From contig BDTY01000023.1 of assembly GCA_002897955.1 (NCBI GenBank), forward strand, positions 1 through 42,896: a stretch of 42,896 bases of DNA. Reading direction: 5' to 3'. The position numbers were made by a program, and so were the translations under genes. The stretch is from an archaeon BMS3Bbin15 (GTDB lineage Archaea; Hydrothermarchaeota; Hydrothermarchaeia; Hydrothermarchaeales; BMS3B). Below, piece after piece: positions 33,697 to 41,044 of this stretch. Below the pieces are notes generated by a model, which was not told the DNA's origin, ran no database searches, and saw nothing but the letters and a program-made list of their open reading frames with translations. Position 1 is the stretch's first letter. The number at the start of each line of letters is the position of its first letter.

Positions 33697-33767
33697 ATTC
33701 TGCTGTGTCGCCTAACTTTCATTAATTAAGATATTATGCGATATCTGGTCTAAAAGGAGATAAAAAG

Positions 33768-34331
33768 ATGATGTGGATTTATGCGGGTTTAATTATTTTC
33801 ACAGGTGTCTGGATGATGCTGGGCATATATGTCTTTTCAGAGATAAAAAAGACCTACGATAGAGGAGGTGTATTTACAAGCAAACTTCTGCTTATCTGGT
33901 ATGTTATGTGGGGGTTCCATCATCTAACAGTGATTCTGTCGTCTTTATATGGTTTGTGGCCAATACCGATTAACAGAACATTTGCCTTGGCAGGAGGTTT
34001 GATTCTCTTTGTGGTCGGGGCGGTTATACTGCCGGCCGGGATGATTGAGTTTCGTTCCCTGCGCAGGTCCACAGGACAGGATATTTCAAAGCTTATAACC
34101 ACAGGTATATATCGATGGAGTAGAAATCCGCAGTTTCTTGGCTGGTCTTTAATGCTTTTAGGAATATCGCTTATAGGACGCTCAGGTCTTGCTTTGGCAC
34201 TTACTATAGTATTTGTTACCATAGTTCATTTGTATACTGTCCTGTTGGAAGAGCCTTACCTTGAGCGCCTGTATGGAGATGAGTACTGTATGTATAAATC
34301 GAGAGCTGCAAGGTGGATTGGGATACCATAA
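33768..34331 (+). CDS. ICMT/PEMT-like membrane methyltransferase
   Basis: A 187-residue membrane protein with four or five helices. The C-terminal half carries LITTGIYRWSRNPQFLGWSLMLLGISLIGRS and EEPYLERLYGDEYCMYKSRAARWI, the SAM-binding signature of the isoprenylcysteine carboxyl methyltransferase / phospholipid methyltransferase group. The substrate is unknown; lipid or isoprenoid methylation is likely. AAGGAGAT precedes the start. The order of helices fits the family. Confidence 0.8.
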   Translation: MMWIYAGLIIFTGVWMMLGIYVFSEIKKTYDRGGVFTSKLLLIWYVMWGFHHLTVILSSLYGLWPIPINRTFALAGGLILFVVGAVILPAGMIEFRSLRRSTGQDISKLITTGIYRWSRNPQFLGWSLMLLGISLIGRSGLALALTIVFVTIVHLYTVLLEEPYLERLYGDEYCMYKSRAARWIGIP

Positions 34332-34417
34332 GAAGATGTCCAAAATTGATTGATGAATAGTTCAACAGCACAGCACTGGAAGGTAGTTTTTTATATTTAA
34401 TTCGACAATATGTCACT

Positions 34418-35215
34418 ATGGGCTTTAAAATTAAAGGCGTGGTTATAGAGTATCTGGAGAAGCCTAAGGTTAAGAAGGGCAGGCTGATTCAGGGACTTCT
34501 TGGAGTTGGACAGGTAGGCTTGATGGCTGGTAAGCAGATTATAGACTCTACAAAGGCAAGGAAAATAGCACATATATATTCCAGCAGCTTTTTGTACCCT
34601 GGGGTTGTACTGCCGGGGGTAGTTTATGATGATAAGAATCTTGTTGACCTTCACAGAAATGATATATATTTTGATGAGGAAAAAGAAATTTTTATTATCA
34701 CAGGTATATATCAGGGAACTTCCCCTGAAAGTTACTTTGATATGGCTGAGGCTATAACTGAGTTCTGCAGAGAAGTAGGAGTTAAAGAGATATATACACT
34801 TGGCGGATATGGTATAGGGAAAAAGATTGAAGAGCCTGCAGTCTATGGTGTGGTTTACTCTGAAGAGAGAAAGAAAGAACTGGATGAAAATAATATTGAG
34901 ATTCTCAAGGCTCCTGATGGTACACTTGGTGCCACAGGCCTTGCAGGAATCTTGATTCCATTAGGTGAAAAAAATGGATTTAAAAGTATATGCCTGCTGG
35001 CTGAGACTCCCGGTAGCTACCCTGACCCCAAGGCTTCCAAAACAATTCTGTCTGTACTTAGTAAACTGATTGATATTGAGATTTCAGGCGAGGAGCTTGA
35101 TGAGCAGATAAAGACTATGGAGAAGGAACTTGCCAAGATGGAAGAGTATGAAAGAAAGATGTCGGAGATGTATAAGACCCCTTCCAAGGAAGAGACTTTG
35201 CATTATATAGGATAG
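34418..35215 (+). CDS. PAC2-family proteasome assembly chaperone
   Basis: A 265-residue archaeal PAC2 protein (PbaA-like), related to chaperones that help assemble the 20S proteasome. It reads LIQGLLGVGQVGLMAGKQII near the N-terminus, EIFIITGIYQGTSPESYFDMAEAI in the middle and GTLGATGLAGILIPLGEKNG later, then a coiled C-terminal helix (LDEQIKTMEKELAKMEEYERKMSEMY). The C-terminus ends HYIG. TTTTTTATATTTAA at 34388-34401 is a TATA element about 20 bases before the ATG. Confidence 0.85.
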   Translation: MGFKIKGVVIEYLEKPKVKKGRLIQGLLGVGQVGLMAGKQIIDSTKARKIAHIYSSSFLYPGVVLPGVVYDDKNLVDLHRNDIYFDEEKEIFIITGIYQGTSPESYFDMAEAITEFCREVGVKEIYTLGGYGIGKKIEEPAVYGVVYSEERKKELDENNIEILKAPDGTLGATGLAGILIPLGEKNGFKSICLLAETPGSYPDPKASKTILSVLSKLIDIEISGEELDEQIKTMEKELAKMEEYERKMSEMYKTPSKEETLHYIG

Positions 35216-35247
35216 TCTTTTCTTTTATATCTTTTCCTTTTATATAA

Positions 35248-35331
35248 CGCCGGGGAAGGGATTTGAACCCCTGGGCTCAAACGAGCACCAGATCTCGAAT
35301 CTGGCGCCTTTCCTAGCTAGGCTACCCCGGC
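35248..35331 (-). tRNA. tRNA-Ser (anticodon CGA)
   Basis: On the minus strand GCCGGGG (acceptor) pairs with CCCCGGC. The D arm contains TAGCCTAGCTAGG, the anticodon stem CCAGA/TCTGG encloses TTCGAGA with anticodon CGA (serine, UCG codons), a long variable arm follows (TGCTCGTTTGAGC), and the T arm is AGGGGTTCAAATCCC with GGTTCAA. The discriminator is G, as for serine tRNAs. CCA is not encoded. It borders the recombinase module. Confidence 0.95.
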
Positions 35332-35432
35332 CACATCCTTATTATGAAACATGACAACTCAAGATTTTTCTGTTTTTAAACTTAAACTATTTTATAAAGC
35401 ATACGTTTTATAATATACTTACAGGCCATAGC

Positions 35433-35471
35433 TTTACAACAATGTTTTCAGACTTAAAAGATTATTGTAAT
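35433..35471 (+). repeat. Recombinase-module site, copy 1
   Basis: TTTACAA, 2 bases, ATGTTTT, a variable spacer, then AAAGATTATTGTAAT. The last 15 bases are identical to copy 2 in direct orientation 115 bases away. It lies in the A+T-rich stretch between tRNA-Ser and the serine recombinase gene. Confidence 0.55.
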
Positions 35472-35548
35472 CATACCGCAGACAAATTAACCTGTTTAAC
35501 ATATTCTATATGAACTATATGTTATAAAATAAATATTTCATAGAAATT

Positions 35549-35586
35549 TTTACAAGTATGTTTTAAAAGGCAAAGATTATTGTAAT
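35549..35586 (+). repeat. Recombinase-module site, copy 2
   Basis: TTTACAA, GT, ATGTTTT, AAAAGGC, then AAAGATTATTGTAAT, sharing all three blocks with copy 1. Its last 10 bases cover the stop of the serine recombinase gene. Against copy 3, read on the opposite strand, TTTACA, TATGTTTTAAAA and ATTATTGTAA are shared. Confidence 0.6.
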
Positions 35587-36251
35587 TTTAATTTTTCAAG
35601 AGTTTTAAGCGTTCTATAAATCTTTACGTGATTTATATCAATTTCAAATTCTTCTGCAACTTTTATGGCTATTTTTCTGTATGATAACTTCATCTGCCTC
35701 AATTCCTTAATTCTTAATGCTGTCTTGGATGGTGTAACCTTTGTGTGTTTTTCTCTCTCTACCTCAAATAGGTCTGGAATTCTACCTATCCAGTATCCAT
35801 CCTTCTTTATCTTCTGCATTCCAAACTTGGTCTTTCTTGCTAAGTCTTTTCTGAAGTAGGTGGCAAAACCGGCCTGAAGAGTGAAAAAGAGTTCACCTTC
35901 AGGAGATGTTATATCAACATCCAGGTTCGAAAATCTGAATCTTACCTCATATCTGAGGAGCTCCTGGGTGATTGTTAGAGCATCTTTTGTATCTCTGCTT
36001 AGCCTGTCGTTATGATAACATAGGACAACTGAAAATTTTTTATTTTTTGCATCTTTGATTAGTTTCTGGAGAGCAGGTCTTTTCAAATTTTTTCCACTGT
36101 AGCCTTTATCAGTATATGTGCCGTAAACTTCAAAATCTTCTTTTTTTGCCCAGTCCTCAAGAAACTCTTCTTGTGCTTCAATACTTGCCCCCTTTTCAGC
36201 CTGTTCCTCTGTACTTACTCTGATGTAAAGAGCTGATTTTTCACTACCCAT
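35577..36251 (-). CDS. Serine recombinase (resolvase/invertase), catalytically complete
   Basis: A 224-residue serine recombinase. The catalytic domain has Y9-x-R11-x-S13 (YIRVSTEEQ, nucleophile S13) and YHNDRLSRD with R83 and R86. The E-helix reads GELFFTLQAGFATYFRKDLARKTKFGMQK, and a C-terminal helix-turn-helix (ALRIKELRQMKLSYRKIAIKVAEEFEIDINHVKIYRTL) binds DNA. The size is that of small resolvases and invertases, with the large PF07508 domain missing. A TATATATG box at 36272-36280 suggests a leaderless transcript from the ATG at 36251, just downstream of the palindrome at 36283-36308. Confidence 0.85.
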   Translation of the reverse strand: MGSEKSALYIRVSTEEQAEKGASIEAQEEFLEDWAKKEDFEVYGTYTDKGYSGKNLKRPALQKLIKDAKNKKFSVVLCYHNDRLSRDTKDALTITQELLRYEVRFRFSNLDVDITSPEGELFFTLQAGFATYFRKDLARKTKFGMQKIKKDGYWIGRIPDLFEVEREKHTKVTPSKTALRIKELRQMKLSYRKIAIKVAEEFEIDINHVKIYRTLKTLEKLKLQ

Positions 36252-36282
36252 AATGTTAAATTGGGGTGGTTCATATATATCT

Positions 36283-36308
36283 GTTACGTAAGGGAGCCCT
36301 TACGTAAC
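36283..36308. promoter_or_regulatory. 26-base perfect palindrome with central AG
   Basis: GTTACGTAAGGG and CCCTTACGTAAC are perfect 12-base inverted arms around the dinucleotide AG, in the 85-base gap between the two recombinase genes. It abuts the TATA box of the serine recombinase, so it may be an operator. Symmetric arms around a non-palindromic 2-base centre are also how serine-recombinase crossover sites are built. Confidence 0.6.
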
Positions 36309-36336
36309 TGAAAATTTCAAGAAAAACAGGGTGATT

Positions 36337-37062
36337 TTAAGGGACATTGTCTTTGAGATACCGGGACTGGAAATCAAAAGCGTCGTTGACTATGGGAGTG
36401 TATGAGAGACCTTTCAGTCTTGATAAAGCCTCCTCATACTCCTTTTCAGAAATTATTGCTTTATGAGAACCTTTAACAAGAATGTTGCTCCATCTCAGAT
36501 AACCACAATATATAGGATTTGAAAGAATCTTTGCTATGGTCTGTTTTTTCCAGTTTTTACCTTTTTTTGTCGGAACTTTTCCTTTGTTCAGAATGTCTGC
36601 TATCTCAGAAAGACTTTTTCCGTTTATATATAAAGAAAAAATTTTTTTCACATGCCAGAACTCCTTTTTCTCAACAATAAGTCTGTTATTCTTATATGTG
36701 TACCCATAGGGTGCAGGAAATCCTGGATGGTTTCCTGATTTGACTCTCCTTTCAAGACCAAATCTGATTTTTTCAGAAATATTCTGGGATAAATCAAGAA
36801 TTTTTATAAGAAATGTATTTCTGTCTTTGAAAGAAGTTATATTTTCTCTGGCCAGAGCAACTTCTATATCTTTTGAAAATAATTCTGCCAGAAAATATGG
36901 GAAATTTCTAATCTCTCTCTGTGCTGCAGCAAGAGATGATAAAACAACTACATCCACGTCTGTGTTCTCTGGATACCCTCCAACATATATCCACTTCATT
37001 TTATTTATATAATCCAGTATTCCTTTTTTCTTTCCAGATACTGAAGCAGCTTTGATACTCAA
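36337..37062 (-). CDS. Degenerate large-serine-recombinase-like protein, catalytic residues missing
   Basis: A 241-residue protein. Residues 100-215 are a good PF07508-type recombinase domain (FGLERRVKSGNHPGFPAPYGYTY, GKSLSEIADILNKGKVPTKKGKNWKKQTIAKILSNPIYCGYLRW). The N-terminal 95 residues keep the resolvase outline (DVDVVVLSSLAAAQREI, FLIKILDLSQNISEKIR), but Y-x-R-x-S is reduced to AASVS, the DRLSR arginines are replaced by SSLAAAQRE, and a stretch of roughly 20-25 residues is missing. It is also short at the C-terminus. It probably binds DNA without cutting. The start overlaps the winged-helix gene by 4 bases. Confidence 0.75.
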   Translation of the reverse strand: MSIKAASVSGKKKGILDYINKMKWIYVGGYPENTDVDVVVLSSLAAAQREIRNFPYFLAELFSKDIEVALARENITSFKDRNTFLIKILDLSQNISEKIRFGLERRVKSGNHPGFPAPYGYTYKNNRLIVEKKEFWHVKKIFSLYINGKSLSEIADILNKGKVPTKKGKNWKKQTIAKILSNPIYCGYLRWSNILVKGSHKAIISEKEYEEALSRLKGLSYTPIVNDAFDFQSRYLKDNVP

Positions 37063-37559
37063 TTCTTTTCTCCTCCCAGAATACTTTCAATCTTCCGGAG
37101 AATTTCATGTCTAAGCTGAACTTTTTCTATGTTTTTTGGTCTTGTTTTTAAAGTTAAGTATTTTATTCTACCAAGTACTCTTGCATGTTTTGGAAGTACT
37201 TTACCCTTCTCTTCTATCTCATCGAGTACTTTTTTAATTCTCAGGTTATATTTCTCAAGCTTGCCAGCCGGCATATATTTTTCTTCACTTTCTTTATAAT
37301 CTTTATCTTCAATATTTGCTTTAATCTCTTCAATAAGTTTTGCAATTTTCAACCCTTTTTCAGTCAACATGAGCTTCTTCTCTCTCCCTGTTTTTGTGCT
37401 TTTTATTATTCCTATCTCTTCAAGGTCCTTTGCAACATTAAATAGATGAGAGTAAGAAGCTTGAAGATTCCTTCCAATTTCTGAGATATTTGAACTTTTT
37501 TTCTCATTCAGGTAGAGAATCAGACCGGTTCCTATCTTCTGAAATATCAATTTGTTCAT
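37059..37559 (-). CDS. Winged-helix regulator of the recombinase module
   Basis: A 166-residue protein. The N-terminal winged helix (GTGLILYLNEKKSSNISEIGRNLQASYSHLFNVAKDLEEIGIIKSTKTGREKKLMLTEKG) is MarR/ArsR-like. The C-terminal 70 residues are charged helices (LRIKKVLDEIEEKGKVLPKHARVLGRIKYL), of a kind found on archaeal plasmids and viruses. AAAGGTGA precedes the ATG. It is the first gene of a coupled pair with the degenerate recombinase, and copy 3 of the repeat covers its promoter, so autoregulation is likely. Confidence 0.7.
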   Translation of the reverse strand: MNKLIFQKIGTGLILYLNEKKSSNISEIGRNLQASYSHLFNVAKDLEEIGIIKSTKTGREKKLMLTEKGLKIAKLIEEIKANIEDKDYKESEEKYMPAGKLEKYNLRIKKVLDEIEEKGKVLPKHARVLGRIKYLTLKTRPKNIEKVQLRHEILRKIESILGGEKN

Positions 37560-37572
37560 CTCATTTCACCTT

Positions 37573-37610
37573 TTACAATAATGATTATATTTTTAAAACA
37601 TATCTGTAAA
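37573..37610 (-). repeat. Recombinase-module site, copy 3 (inverted)
   Basis: Read on the minus strand: TTTACA, GA, TATGTTTTAAAA, ATATAATC, ATTATTGTAA. It matches copy 2 in inverted orientation, differing only by an AG/GA swap and in the spacer, which is one base longer. It includes a TATA-like TTTTAAAAATATA for the winged-helix gene 14 bases downstream. Confidence 0.6.
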
Positions 37611-37726
37611 ATTTTGATATATAATCTATGTTTTATATAATATATAATACTTTCTATTCTTTATTAAACATATTTTTTCTTTTAAAAAGGAAAGACTTAA
37701 AAGCCCAAATAAATCATAATAAATTC

Positions 37727-39028
37727 ATGGAAAAGAAAATCTGTCTTACTATTGCCGGGTCAGATTCAGGAGGAGGCGCAGGCATACAGCAGGATTTGAA
37801 AACCTTTGCAGCTCTGGATGTTCATGGTGTCAGTGCAATAACCGCTCTCACAGCTCAGAATACATGCGAGGTTAGAGAAGTTTTTCAAATAACGTCAGAT
37901 TTTATTAAGAGTCAGATTGATGTTATATTTGATGATTTTAATATTTCAGCAGCCAAAACAGGCATGTTATATTCCAGTAGTATAATATCTGCTGTAAGCG
38001 GTTATGCTAAAAAGGTGCCTTTCATTGTGGACCCTGTAATGGTTTCCACTTCAGGTGATATTTTACTTGAAGAAGAAGCTCTCAGCATACTGAAAGAAAA
38101 GTTACTGTCCAGAGCTGCTTTAATCACTCCGAATATCAGGGAAGCTGAAATTCTCACAGGAATTAAGATTAAAAATTTTGGGGATATGAAGAAAGCTTCA
38201 GAAGAGTTAAGTGTTTATGCCCCTGTCCTCCTTAAGGGTGGTCATCTCAGTGCAACTGATATTCTATTTTACGATAATAGAGTATATAAATTAAAAGGGA
38301 GATATATTGAAGGTAAATTTCATGGCACAGGATGTGCCTATTCTGCTGCAGTAACTGCCTATATTGCAAGAGATTATAATCTCGTAGATGCTGTAAAGAT
38401 GTCAAAAACTTATATTCAAATCCTGATTGAAAACTCCTGCTACTCTGGAAAAGGTGCAGAAATACTTGATCCTCTTTATAATCTCAGAAGAGAAGCTGAA
38501 AAAATAGGAGTTATTGAAGAACTTTCAAAAAATGTTGAAAAACTCCTTGAAATTAAAAATATTGACATGCTTATACCTGAAGTTGGTATGAACTTTGGAT
38601 ATGCTCTTAAAAATCCAGAAACAACTGGAGATATTGCAGCCCTCAATGGCAGAATAGTAAAAGTTAGAGGAAAAGCCCGTACATCTGGCTGTGTTGAATT
38701 TGGTGCATCAAAACATATAGCAGGAGTTATCCTTGCAGCTTCAAAATTTTATTCTGAAATAAGAGCGTGTTTAAATATAAAATTCAGCAGAGATGTCCTT
38801 CAGGCATGCTTTAATTCCGGTCTGAGTTATGCAAGCTTTGATAGAAGAGACGAGCCACCTGGAAAAAGTACTATGGAATGGGGAACAGCCGGTGCTCTGA
38901 AGAAGGCAGTGAAAGCTGTTGATATTATATATGACAGAGGGGGTACTGGTAAGGAGGCGATGATAAGAGTGCTGGGTACAACGCCTTCTGAAATTATTGA
39001 GAAAGTTGCAGGTATAGTTGCGGAGTAA
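37727..39028 (+). CDS. thiDN: Bifunctional HMP-P kinase / thiamine-phosphate synthase (ThiDN)
   Basis: A 433-residue fusion. Residues 1-255 are ThiD, which phosphorylates hydroxymethylpyrimidine phosphate (CLTIAGSDSGGGAGIQQDLKTF, VDPVMVSTSGD, and the kinase anion hole GTGCAYSAAVTA). Residues 260-433 are ThiN, the archaeal thiamine-phosphate synthase (VGMNFGYAL, SGCVEFGASKHIAGVILAA, EWGTAGALKKA). I chose the Met at 37727; a frame back to 37628 adds 33 hydrophobic, low-quality residues. ACTTAAAA about 25 bases upstream suggests a leaderless transcript. Confidence 0.92.
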   Translation: MEKKICLTIAGSDSGGGAGIQQDLKTFAALDVHGVSAITALTAQNTCEVREVFQITSDFIKSQIDVIFDDFNISAAKTGMLYSSSIISAVSGYAKKVPFIVDPVMVSTSGDILLEEEALSILKEKLLSRAALITPNIREAEILTGIKIKNFGDMKKASEELSVYAPVLLKGGHLSATDILFYDNRVYKLKGRYIEGKFHGTGCAYSAAVTAYIARDYNLVDAVKMSKTYIQILIENSCYSGKGAEILDPLYNLRREAEKIGVIEELSKNVEKLLEIKNIDMLIPEVGMNFGYALKNPETTGDIAALNGRIVKVRGKARTSGCVEFGASKHIAGVILAASKFYSEIRACLNIKFSRDVLQACFNSGLSYASFDRRDEPPGKSTMEWGTAGALKKAVKAVDIIYDRGGTGKEAMIRVLGTTPSEIIEKVAGIVAE

Positions 39029-39061
39029 AATTAATAAACGTGAAGATTTCAATCCTTTTCC

Positions 39062-40834
39062 ATGAATCAAGAGACTGAAACTCATCTAGAATATTCAATA
39101 CGTAGAGAGAAGGTTAAAATCCCTGAAGAGCTTTATATTGATTATAAAAATACCTATATTTATCTTATACTTTCTAAAATCCAGAGGAAATTTGATGAGA
39201 AGGGCTTTCATCAGGCGTTAGCCTACCTTGTGATGATAATATTCACCTTTGATTATCTTGACCGCACAGGAAATCATAGAGAAACCAGAGAATTTTTAAA
39301 GTTCACAGGCTGGCCACTTGATAAGTACTCAGAACTTTCAGGAAAAAGCCTAGAAGATAAGATAGCTCTGGCTGTGAATATTGAATATCCCCAGCTACCT
39401 GAAGATGAAAAATCTGAGATTATAAAGATGGTGAAGGCTTCTTGGAAATGGCTGAATCTGGATAAAAATGAAACAGAAAATTTTCAAAAAATTATAGACG
39501 AAAAAAGAAGGTTATATAAGTTAATTGACACTCTCCATGATAGAGAAAGATTAAACATAATTGAATTTTTGAGAGAAAATATGGGCCCTGAAACCAGTAT
39601 TGAACTTATGAATATTGGAATAGTACCTACAGAGCTTTGTGTTAATAACTGCCGCTTCTGTGTTGCAGCCTGGAAATCAAAGCCAGAGGAGAGGGGTAAA
39701 AGTATAACTCCTGAGGATTTTAAGCGTATTGCCTCGGAAGTAAAGACTTTTGCAAATAAAGAGAACCTGATAGTCACAGTAACTGGAGGTGAGCCTTTCC
39801 TCGAGCTTGATAGGCTTGAAGACCTGATTTCCAGAGCAAACTCCAGAATTGATATAACTACCAGTGGTATATGGGCATCCTCTGAAGAAAAAGCATATGA
39901 AGTTCTCAGCAGGATTGATAGAGCTATAAAGAAAAATACAAATAAAAACTTTCATCTATCCCTTCAGCTTAGTTTAGATGCCTTCCACCAGGAGGTTTTC
40001 CATGATGAAAGAGGAAATTATTATCAGAATGTGCCTGTTGAATATCTGATTAATGTTATCAATGTTATACAGAAGAAAATCCCTGAAATTGAACTTGTTC
40101 TCCTTACAAAGCTATCTGTTTATCCTGACCCTCTTGTCCAGTTAATTCTCAGACTTGAAGAAAATGGGTATACAGTCAGTCTGGGGGAGAAGTTCTATAA
40201 AGAAGGTATTGAAATACCTATTATTGAAGGTAGCGATATTATAACAAAGCCGGCATTACTGAAAGCCTATATGTATCTTGTGCCTCGTGGTACCACGGAG
40301 CAGGAAGTCCAGCCAATTCTTATCTTCTATACTGCTGTTGAAAGTATAGGCAAAGCTTCTGCCCTTGAAGAATTTGAATTTCCGGGTTTCAGAAGGGAAG
40401 TGAAGCAATTTCTCGAAGGAAAGTTTACTGAACCCCTGCCCCTCATTGGAATAGAGGTTAGTGACGATGGTCTTGTATACCCTGGAGCTCACTCCCTATA
40501 CACATGGAGTATAGGAGATATGTTGCATGAAAGTCTTGACGAGATTTATGATAGGATAAAATATGACCCTCTTGTTAGAGCTCTTAACACCTCACCTTAT
40601 CTTATAGTAAAAATTGCCATGGAGGCTGAAGAGCTCGAGCTTGAAAGAGAATCATCGCCCCTTGCCGTAGTATATAAAGCTCTTGAAAGACCTGAACTCC
40701 GTCTTTATATAACTAAAAGGCTTCTTCAGGAACTTCCCGAGTACAACCCTTTTATAGAGAAGTTAAGAATACCAGAAAGGGAGTATTTGTTACGTGATTA
40801 TAAAAATGCTGTAAAAAATAACACAGATATATAA
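39062..40834 (+). CDS. Radical-SAM protein with long helical N-terminal domain, unknown function
   Basis: A 590-residue protein. Residues 1-185 are helical and unrecognised. Radical-SAM ligands C193-x3-C197-x2-C200 (CVNNCRFC) bind the catalytic [4Fe-4S] cluster, and TVTGGEPFLE (GGEP at 242-245) contacts SAM. The core extends to about residue 430. A further 150 residues contain DGLVYPGAHSLYTWSIGDMLHESLDEIYDRI, a SPASM-like 'IGNIxxxsLxEI' segment but without its cysteines. It follows thiDN by 33 bases and may be co-transcribed. I know no family match. Confidence 0.7.
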   Translation: MNQETETHLEYSIRREKVKIPEELYIDYKNTYIYLILSKIQRKFDEKGFHQALAYLVMIIFTFDYLDRTGNHRETREFLKFTGWPLDKYSELSGKSLEDKIALAVNIEYPQLPEDEKSEIIKMVKASWKWLNLDKNETENFQKIIDEKRRLYKLIDTLHDRERLNIIEFLRENMGPETSIELMNIGIVPTELCVNNCRFCVAAWKSKPEERGKSITPEDFKRIASEVKTFANKENLIVTVTGGEPFLELDRLEDLISRANSRIDITTSGIWASSEEKAYEVLSRIDRAIKKNTNKNFHLSLQLSLDAFHQEVFHDERGNYYQNVPVEYLINVINVIQKKIPEIELVLLTKLSVYPDPLVQLILRLEENGYTVSLGEKFYKEGIEIPIIEGSDIITKPALLKAYMYLVPRGTTEQEVQPILIFYTAVESIGKASALEEFEFPGFRREVKQFLEGKFTEPLPLIGIEVSDDGLVYPGAHSLYTWSIGDMLHESLDEIYDRIKYDPLVRALNTSPYLIVKIAMEAEELELERESSPLAVVYKALERPELRLYITKRLLQELPEYNPFIEKLRIPEREYLLRDYKNAVKNNTDI

Positions 40835-40894
40835 AAAGTAGCAATTTTATGGTAAATCTTTTATACTATACTTTATATACAGATAACTGGTGAG

Positions 40895-41044
40895 ATGAAA
40901 TATATGGGGCTAACTGAAGAAGTGAGAACAAGAGTGTGTACCAAGTGTGATTTTTATAAAGAAGAAGAGAAGCTGGAATGTGCAGCCTTCAAAGAAGCAA
41001 AGAAACTTGTGGAACAGAAAAAAATAACACTTGATGATCTCTGA
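40895..41044 (+). CDS. 49-residue Cys protein coupled to SPASM radical-SAM enzyme
   Basis: A short gene found by reading. The protein has VCTKCDFYKEEEKLECAAF with C15-x2-C18-x10-C29 and a Lys/Glu-rich helix. The stop overlaps the ATG of the radical-SAM gene as TGATG, so the two are coupled. GGTGAG lies just before the ATG at 40895, and a second ATG at 40904 is possible; TATA-like TTTTATACTATA is at 40858-40869. It could be a RiPP precursor, a small metal-binding partner or an unrelated small protein. Confidence 0.6.
   Translation: MKYMGLTEEVRTRVCTKCDFYKEEEKLECAAFKEAKKLVEQKKITLDDL

Noticed and set aside
37628-37726. N-terminal extension of ThiDN
   Set aside because: The 33 extra residues are A+T-derived hydrophobic filler upstream of the conserved KKICLTIAGSDSGGG start, and a TATA element lies inside them.
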